Assembly: GCA_012511245.1 (NCBI GenBank)
Contig: JAAZGM010000201.1
Coordinates: 1 to 10,306 of the forward strand
DNA: 10,306 nt
Source of the DNA: Methanomicrobiales archaeon
GTDB lineage: Archaea > Halobacteriota > Methanomicrobia > Methanomicrobiales > Methanoculleaceae
Reading direction: 5' to 3'
The notes beneath the pieces are model-generated. The model was not told the origin of the DNA. It made no database searches and was given only the letters and a program-made list of their open reading frames with translations. The stretch's first letter is position 1; each line of letters begins with the position of its first letter. Below are positions 6,139 to 10,306 of this stretch, one piece after another. Position numbers and translations under genes: made by a program.

Positions 6139-6768
6139 TCAAGTGTGTCTGATGGCTATATCGCTCAAGACGTTCGCGACATCCTCACACTTATCGGTCG
6201 CTATCTCAAGGTTCTCGTAGATATCCTTGAGTTTGATGATGGTGATGGCATCCCTCGTCTTGAAGAGATCCATGATGGCATGACCGAGGACGTTGTCCGC
6301 GATGTTCTCCAGGCGGTTTATCTCGATGCACCGTTCCTCGATCAGTTCCGGGTTCTTGATCGTCCGGATACCTGCAACGGCCCTCTCGATCTCGATGACG
6401 CTGAGCTGGATCAGTTTTGCAAGCTCGATCATCGAGTTGTCGGTCTCGGCGATGTCGTAACTGTACATCTGCTGCGTGGTGCCGTCGATGTAGTCGATGA
6501 TATCGTCGAGCGCTGACGCAAGGCGGGAGATCTCTTCCGGCTCAAGCGGCGTGATGAACGTCCGGTTCAGCTGCTCGTAGATCTCATGTGTGATCCTGTC
6601 TCCCTGGTGCTCGATCTGCTTCATCTGGTAGCACTTCTCTTTCACATCCACGAAGTTCTCGACAAGTTCGACGAGCAGATCAGCTGCAGAGACGACCGTC
6701 TGGGCCATCCTGTCGAAAAGATCAAAAAAAACCTTATCCTGAGGGATTACCCATTCCTTAATGCCCAC
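6139..6768 (-). CDS. DUF47 (PhoU-like) phosphate transport regulator
   Basis: The protein belongs to the DUF47/TIGR00153 family, helical cytoplasmic proteins related to PhoU and usually encoded beside PiT permeases, which they are thought to regulate. From a GTG at 6768 it has 209 residues, the usual family length, and begins (V/M)GIKEWVIPQDKVFFDLFDRM, the standard DUF47 N-terminus. The rest is alpha-helical and acidic, with DDIIDYIDGTTQ and ENIADN segments typical of the metal-binding E/D-rich helices. An open frame continues upstream to 6924 but the extra 52 residues look unlike the family, and a TATA box (6801-6808) lies within them, about 35 bases before the GTG. The gene is therefore probably transcribed with almost no leader. 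It forms an operon with the permease five bases downstream. Confidence 0.9.
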   Translation of the reverse strand: MGIKEWVIPQDKVFFDLFDRMAQTVVSAADLLVELVENFVDVKEKCYQMKQIEHQGDRITHEIYEQLNRTFITPLEPEEISRLASALDDIIDYIDGTTQQMYSYDIAETDNSMIELAKLIQLSVIEIERAVAGIRTIKNPELIEERCIEINRLENIADNVLGHAIMDLFKTRDAITIIKLKDIYENLEIATDKCEDVANVLSDIAIRHT

Positions 6769-6800
6769 GATGATCGGTATAGCATTTTTCAGTCTGGGGC

Positions 6801-6808
6801 TATATAGC
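6801..6808 (-). promoter_or_regulatory. TATA box of the DUF47-PiT operon
   Basis: The minus strand reads GCTATATAG. Normal spacing gives a start near 6778, about ten bases before the GTG at 6768. This supports the shorter DUF47 start and a nearly leaderless mRNA. Confidence 0.6.
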
Positions 6809-6935
6809 GATCGGTCAGGTACCGCGCATGATGGCAAATCGGCGCCGGTATAGATCCTGAATCCCATAGCGGACGCATCAGTTGATTCCCGGGCCAGATC
6901 ACGCTTCACGCGCCCCATCGCCATGCTGGTGTGCA

Positions 6936-6954
6936 GCCCGGAACAGCTCCGGGC
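6936..6954. terminator. Strong hairpin after the small conserved gene
   Basis: GCCCGGA and TCCGGGC form a perfect seven-base-pair stem with a five-base loop, beginning 15 bases downstream of the stop of the minus-strand gene at 6970. There is no T-tract, so it may be a weak terminator or an mRNA 3'-end stabiliser. The rest of 6769-6969 holds only the DUF47 promoter. Confidence 0.45.
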
Positions 6955-6969
6955 GCCTCCCCCTCGTCC

Positions 6970-7278
6970 TTATTCGGAGATCTTCACGAGGTTATGCCTG
7001 ATGAAATCGATATCCGCCTCCGTTGCCGCCACCCCATACAGCATCGTTCCATACGTCGGGCAGGGTTTCGTGAACGGCAGCAGGATCCTCCTTTTCTTGT
7101 TCTGAACGCCGATGAGCATGGGGGTCTTTAGCAGCATCCGGATATCCCGGAAGACAAAGCCTGGATGCACCTCATAGTACTCTTTGCAGTGCTTCTGCAC
7201 GTAGGCGTTCACCTGTTCAGGTGTCACATCCATGAGGAGCACCTGCCCCCCGAGGTTGTTTACGCAACGCGATGCCAT
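6970..7278 (-). CDS. Small conserved methanogen protein, DUF1894-like (tentative)
   Basis: This is a 102-residue protein of unknown function. Its middle and C-terminus (EYYEVHPGFVFRD, PMLIGVQ, ILLPFTKPCPTYGTMLYGV) recall from memory the DUF1894 family of methanogens (MTH1880-like), with the pattern Y-V-x-PG followed by a basic strand and a KPC-YGT motif. That match could not be tested here. It has no signal peptide or membrane segment; residues 62-64 (KRR) and four cysteines (C5, C31 and C73 among them) are noted without assigned role. I chose the ATG at 7278 because the frame upstream to 7422 encodes low-complexity, arginine- and proline-rich sequence unlike the conserved part. No ribosome binding site is seen; a weak TATA-like GATGTATCC about 27 bases upstream would make it leaderless. 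It stands alone, divergent from the sulfur operon. Confidence 0.7.
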   Translation of the reverse strand: MASRCVNNLGGQVLLMDVTPEQVNAYVQKHCKEYYEVHPGFVFRDIRMLLKTPMLIGVQNKKRRILLPFTKPCPTYGTMLYGVAATEADIDFIRHNLVKISE

Positions 7279-7664
7279 TCTTAGAGAATCTGCATCTGCA
7301 TGGATACATCTTACGGTGCTGCTTGCACCGCAGATATCCGCCCGATCGCAGGGTGCAGGATCCCTGTGTGGATAACCCGGCAGGTTCATGGGGCGATCCC
7401 GGTCCGCTGCTCCGGCGGCCATCGTTGCGTCTTCCTACACCTCGCAGACCCGTCCGAACCTGCAGGTATGTGTATGCTTCAAACCATCCCGATCGAGATC
7501 CGTACTTCTGTGGTTTGTGTGGATCTGCTGGTCCATCTGACCATATCACGGTGCAGACCGCTGCCAATCAGCCTATCGTAGTATGCCGCTGACATAGTTG
7601 CAAGCCTCGCCTGAGAGGTGCGGGGTAGTTGACTTAATGCCTGCAGCCATCAATAATTCTTACA
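7279..7664. other. Divergent intergenic region without a supported gene
   Basis: These 386 bases separate the small minus-strand gene from the plus-strand sulfur operon. Open frames exist on both strands but none has a recognisable motif, good start or ribosome binding site. I see no tRNA or rRNA pattern. A modest hairpin (CCTCGC with GCGGGG, about 7606-7626) lies some 40 bases before the GTG of the PAPS-reductase-family gene. Only weak TATA-like sequences (around 7305 minus and around 7634 plus) are present. Confidence 0.5.
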
Positions 7665-9077
7665 GTGAAGCGCGAACCGGCAGTAAAGAAAGTCCTCTAC
7701 TGGTGCGACCAGTGCAACGTCCCCCTCATCGGGCGCACCTGCGCCTGCGGGGCAGAGATCCGGGAGATACCGCTCCTGCAGCCGCACGATGTCCGGCCTG
7801 CCCTCGCGGCGGATATGGACGTCATACGAAACCTTCTTACCGAACGGTTCGGTGACATACCCCTGCCCCGCGTCGTGCTCCTGAACAAGACCGGCGGCGT
7901 CGACCGGGCAGACCTCGTGATCGCCCATGGCGACCGGTTCGGCTGGCTCACGTTCGACCCGATCGAGCGGAGGTTCAGCCTTGATATCGCTCCCGAAGCG
8001 CTCCCACACATCCTCGCCCATGCAACGCGCGGTATCGTCGATCTCGATGCCGAGCCTGCGGTGAACGCTCATAAAGGCCGCCTCGGCGGAAAACAATTCC
8101 CGCTCACGTCCCCTGTGCCGAACGGGACGGTCATCGTCTCCTACAAGAACCGATTCGGCACAGGCATCGTCAGGGACGGGCAGATCAGGGTGAAGGAACT
8201 CATCCCCGTCGAGCCCCGGACCCAGCCCGACCCCGGGTGGGACGAAGTGATCGAGAAGAACCGCTACCACCTGAAGAACCTCGAACGGAACGCCATCCGC
8301 ACCATCAAGAAACACATGACCGCAAGGCCGTGTGCAAATATATCGTTCTCCGGCGGTAAGGATAGCACCGTCATCCTCCATCTTGCACGGAAAGCAGGGA
8401 TTGAGGATGCGTTCTTCATCGATACCGGGCTCGAACTTCCTGAGACAGTGGAGTTTGCAGTATCGCAAGGCGTTGAGATCATCCGGAAGGGCGGTGGTTT
8501 CTTCCAGGAGATCGAGAGATCGGGGCCGCCGGTGAAGGATCAGCGGTGGTGCTGCAACCTCCTGAAACTGGAGCCTCTGAAACGGTATCTCACCGAGCTC
8601 GGCCCCTGTGTCACCATCCAGGGGAACCGGTGGTATGAGTCCTGGAACCGGGCTGATCTCGATGAAACGAGCCAGAATCCGGCAAACCCCCTGCAGTTGA
8701 ACGTCTCACCGATCCGGAACTGGCGGGCGCTCGAGGTCTTCCTCTACCTCTGGTGGCGTGAGGTCCCCATGAACCCGCTCTACGAGATGGGCCTTGAACG
8801 GGTGGGCTGCTACCTCTGCCCGGCGGCGCACGAGAGCGAGTACGAGACAGTCAGAAAGATGCACCCGGAGCTGACGAATAGCTGGGACGAGTTCCTTATC
8901 GGGTGGGCGGAGAAGAACGGGTTGCCGGACGCCTATCACCGCTGGGGGCTCTGGCGGTGGCGGGTTCTGCCCCCGAAGATGCGCGAGGTCTGCAGGGACC
9001 GGGGTATCGCCATGAACGACGATTTCACCCTGCGGGAGGCGCTCCGGTCAAAAAGGAAGGCCGAACGGCGGCCGTGA
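7665..9077 (+). CDS. PAPS-reductase-family PP-loop protein with zinc ribbon and PUA-like domain
   Basis: The core (about 205-400) is a phosphoadenosine phosphosulfate reductase-like (CysH, PF01507) nucleotide alpha-hydrolase domain, with PP-loop SFSGGKDST at 227-235 and FIDTGLELPET at 251-261. It is preceded by a zinc ribbon (C14, C17, C26, C28) and a segment at about 122-185 that resembles a PUA RNA-binding fold. Two cysteine pairs, CC (296-297) and CYLC (382-385), could hold an Fe-S cluster as in APS reductases. At 470 residues it is about twice the size of bacterial CysH. The family is common in methanogens that do not assimilate sulfate, so RNA thiolation or sulfur transfer is as likely as PAPS reduction. 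The GTG start is the first canonical start after an in-frame stop at 7635-7637, lies 13 residues before the zinc ribbon, and has no ribosome binding site, suggesting leaderless translation. The cysteine desulfurase follows directly. Confidence 0.88.
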   Translation: MKREPAVKKVLYWCDQCNVPLIGRTCACGAEIREIPLLQPHDVRPALAADMDVIRNLLTERFGDIPLPRVVLLNKTGGVDRADLVIAHGDRFGWLTFDPIERRFSLDIAPEALPHILAHATRGIVDLDAEPAVNAHKGRLGGKQFPLTSPVPNGTVIVSYKNRFGTGIVRDGQIRVKELIPVEPRTQPDPGWDEVIEKNRYHLKNLERNAIRTIKKHMTARPCANISFSGGKDSTVILHLARKAGIEDAFFIDTGLELPETVEFAVSQGVEIIRKGGGFFQEIERSGPPVKDQRWCCNLLKLEPLKRYLTELGPCVTIQGNRWYESWNRADLDETSQNPANPLQLNVSPIRNWRALEVFLYLWWREVPMNPLYEMGLERVGCYLCPAAHESEYETVRKMHPELTNSWDEFLIGWAEKNGLPDAYHRWGLWRWRVLPPKMREVCRDRGIAMNDDFTLREALRSKRKAERRP

Positions 9078-9082
9078 AGAGT

Positions 9083-10306
9083 ATGGATATTCATGAACCT
9101 GCCGCGCCGGGAAAGACCGGATCCGTTCCGGATGAGATCAGGAACGACTTCCCGATCCTCGGCGGCATCGTCTATCTCGACAACGCGGCGACGACCTTCT
9201 CGCCGGAACCGGTGGTGAGGGCGGCGGTTGAGTTCGAGCACCGTTGCCGGGCGAACGTTGGCCGGGGCGCCCACCGACTGACCCGGATCGCGACGCAACG
9301 CTACAGGCATGCCCACGAGAAGGTGGCCCGGTTCATCGGCGGCGAGTCGGGGGTGACGGCCTTTACGAGGAACGCCACGGATGCGATCAACATGGTTGCG
9401 CAGGGGCTCACCTGGAATCCAGGCGACCGCGTGGTGACCACCATCCTCGAACATCATTCAAACCTCCTCCCCTGGAGGGCGCTTGCGAATCAGGGAGTTG
9501 TGCTCGACGTGATCGGGACCGATGCCGACTACGTGCTCGACCTCGCCGCGCTTGAGGCAGCCCTGGTCGGGGGCGGCGTCCGGCTCGTCACCGTCACCCA
9601 CGCTTCAAACGTCCTCGGCGTTACGACGCCCGTTGCGGAGATCGCGCGACTCTGCCGGGAGTACGACGCCCTTCTCCTGGTGGACGGCGCGCAGTCGCTC
9701 CCGCACATGCCGGTGAACGTCGCGGACCTCGGTTGTGACTTCCTCTGTTTTGCGGGGCACAAGATGTTCGGGCCGATGGGGACCGGCGTCCTCTGGATGC
9801 GAGACCTCCTCCTCGAACCGCCGATGCTCGGCGGCGGCATGGTCGCGAACGTGACCGCCGAAGGCTACGTCCCGGCGGAGGGGTACCAGCGCTACGAAGC
9901 CGGAACCCCGAATGTCTGCGGCGGGATCGGGCTCGGCATCGCCGTGGACTACCTCACGGCGATCGGGATGGAGAGGATCCACCGTCACGAGGAGCGCCTG
10001 ACCGCCCGGCTGATCGCGGGCCTCTCCGGGATAGACGGGGTCACGGTCTACGCCGGGAAGAAACCCGGTGCCCGGATAGGTATCGTCTCGTTCACCATCG
10101 ATGGTATCCACCCGCAGAAGGTCGCACAGATGCTCGATGAGGATGCAGAAATCCTTGTGCGCTCAGGGCACCACTGCTGCCAGCCGCTGATGGAGCACCT
10201 GAACCTCCCGGAAGGGACGGTGCGGGCGAGCATGGCGGCTTTCACGACCGGGCAGGAGATCGATCTCCTGGTTGCGGCCGTCGATGAGATCACACGGGGT
10301 CGGTGA
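9083..10306 (+). CDS. sufS: SufS-type cysteine desulfurase
   Basis: This class V aminotransferase-fold PLP enzyme takes sulfur from L-cysteine as an enzyme-bound persulfide for Fe-S cluster assembly or thiolation. From the ATG it has 407 residues, the usual length of group II (SufS/CsdA) enzymes. Key residues are present: H124-H125 over the cofactor, D201 and Q204 in DGAQS, the PLP lysine K227 in AGHK, and the persulfide cysteine C365 in RSGHHCCQPLM. The sequence R-G-A-H-R-L (61-66) matches the SufS substrate region. A second cysteine, C366, replaces the alanine usual after C365. An alternative GTG at 9074 overlaps the previous stop (GTGA); I used the ATG at 9083, five bases after that stop. 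Either way the two genes are coupled. The stop codon is the last triplet of the window, so the gene is complete. Confidence 0.94.
   Translation: MDIHEPAAPGKTGSVPDEIRNDFPILGGIVYLDNAATTFSPEPVVRAAVEFEHRCRANVGRGAHRLTRIATQRYRHAHEKVARFIGGESGVTAFTRNATDAINMVAQGLTWNPGDRVVTTILEHHSNLLPWRALANQGVVLDVIGTDADYVLDLAALEAALVGGGVRLVTVTHASNVLGVTTPVAEIARLCREYDALLLVDGAQSLPHMPVNVADLGCDFLCFAGHKMFGPMGTGVLWMRDLLLEPPMLGGGMVANVTAEGYVPAEGYQRYEAGTPNVCGGIGLGIAVDYLTAIGMERIHRHEERLTARLIAGLSGIDGVTVYAGKKPGARIGIVSFTIDGIHPQKVAQMLDEDAEILVRSGHHCCQPLMEHLNLPEGTVRASMAAFTTGQEIDLLVAAVDEITRGR

Noticed and set aside
5120..6220. Long plus-strand open frame of 366 codons opposite the phosphate genes.
   Set aside because: It is antisense to the PiT gene and the end of DUF47, consists mainly of D/E/R-rich low-complexity sequence, and reflects codon bias in GC-rich DNA.
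6769..6924. N-terminal 52-residue extension of the DUF47 protein.
   Set aside because: Sequence unlike the family, and a TATA box lies within it. The GTG at 6768 matches the family start.
7279..7422. Upstream extension of the small minus-strand gene to a start at 7422.
   Set aside because: The extra 48 residues look non-coding and the conserved-looking part begins near the ATG at 7278.
8903..9082. Upstream extension of SufS into the preceding gene.
   Set aside because: It would overlap the PAPS-reductase-family gene by 175 bases in another frame, and SufS homologues start near the ATG at 9083.

Overview
The window looks like chromosomal DNA from a GC-rich methanogenic archaeon, most likely of the order Methanomicrobiales (Methanoculleus-like). 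This is inferred from archaeal TATA-type promoters, GGTGA-type ribosome binding sites, leaderless-looking starts, the DUF47-PiT pair, a DUF1894-like methanogen protein and an archaeal zinc-ribbon PAPS-reductase-family protein. No species can be fixed from sequence alone.

Left half (1-4948, minus strand): part of a type I-E CRISPR-Cas locus. Reading leftward there is cas3 (4579-1865), an intergenic promoter region, cse1/casA (1654-26), and the first codons of the next Cascade gene (probably cse2), which starts with an ATGA overlap and runs off the left edge. Cas3 is separated from the Cascade operon by about 210 bp containing a hairpin, a TATA box and an operator-like dyad, so the nuclease and Cascade are probably transcribed separately. 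Between cas3 and the next gene (4580-4948) lies the most interesting element. It is a solitary mini-CRISPR of two diverged type I-E repeats of 28 nt flanking a single 32-nt spacer (4783-4870), with its own candidate TATA box and a hairpin/T-tract terminator. The spacer's first six bases, preceded by a type I-E-like ATG PAM, occur once in the Cascade promoter at the predicted transcription start. The element therefore resembles an RNA-guided autorepressor of the cas operon (CreR-like) rather than an ordinary defence array.

Middle (4949-6768, minus strand): a two-gene phosphate operon, a DUF47/PhoU-like regulator followed by a PiT-family phosphate permease, with a TATA box placing the regulator's start at an internal GTG. 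Upstream of it is a small conserved methanogen protein (6970-7278, minus), with a strong hairpin after its stop.

Right part (7665-10306, plus strand): a two-gene sulfur operon, a PP-loop PAPS-reductase-family protein with an N-terminal zinc ribbon and a PUA-like segment, followed almost without gap by a complete SufS-type cysteine desulfurase whose stop codon ends the window. The pair suggests sulfur transfer to RNA or Fe-S clusters more than assimilatory sulfate reduction. The 386-bp divergent region 7279-7664 holds no gene I can support.
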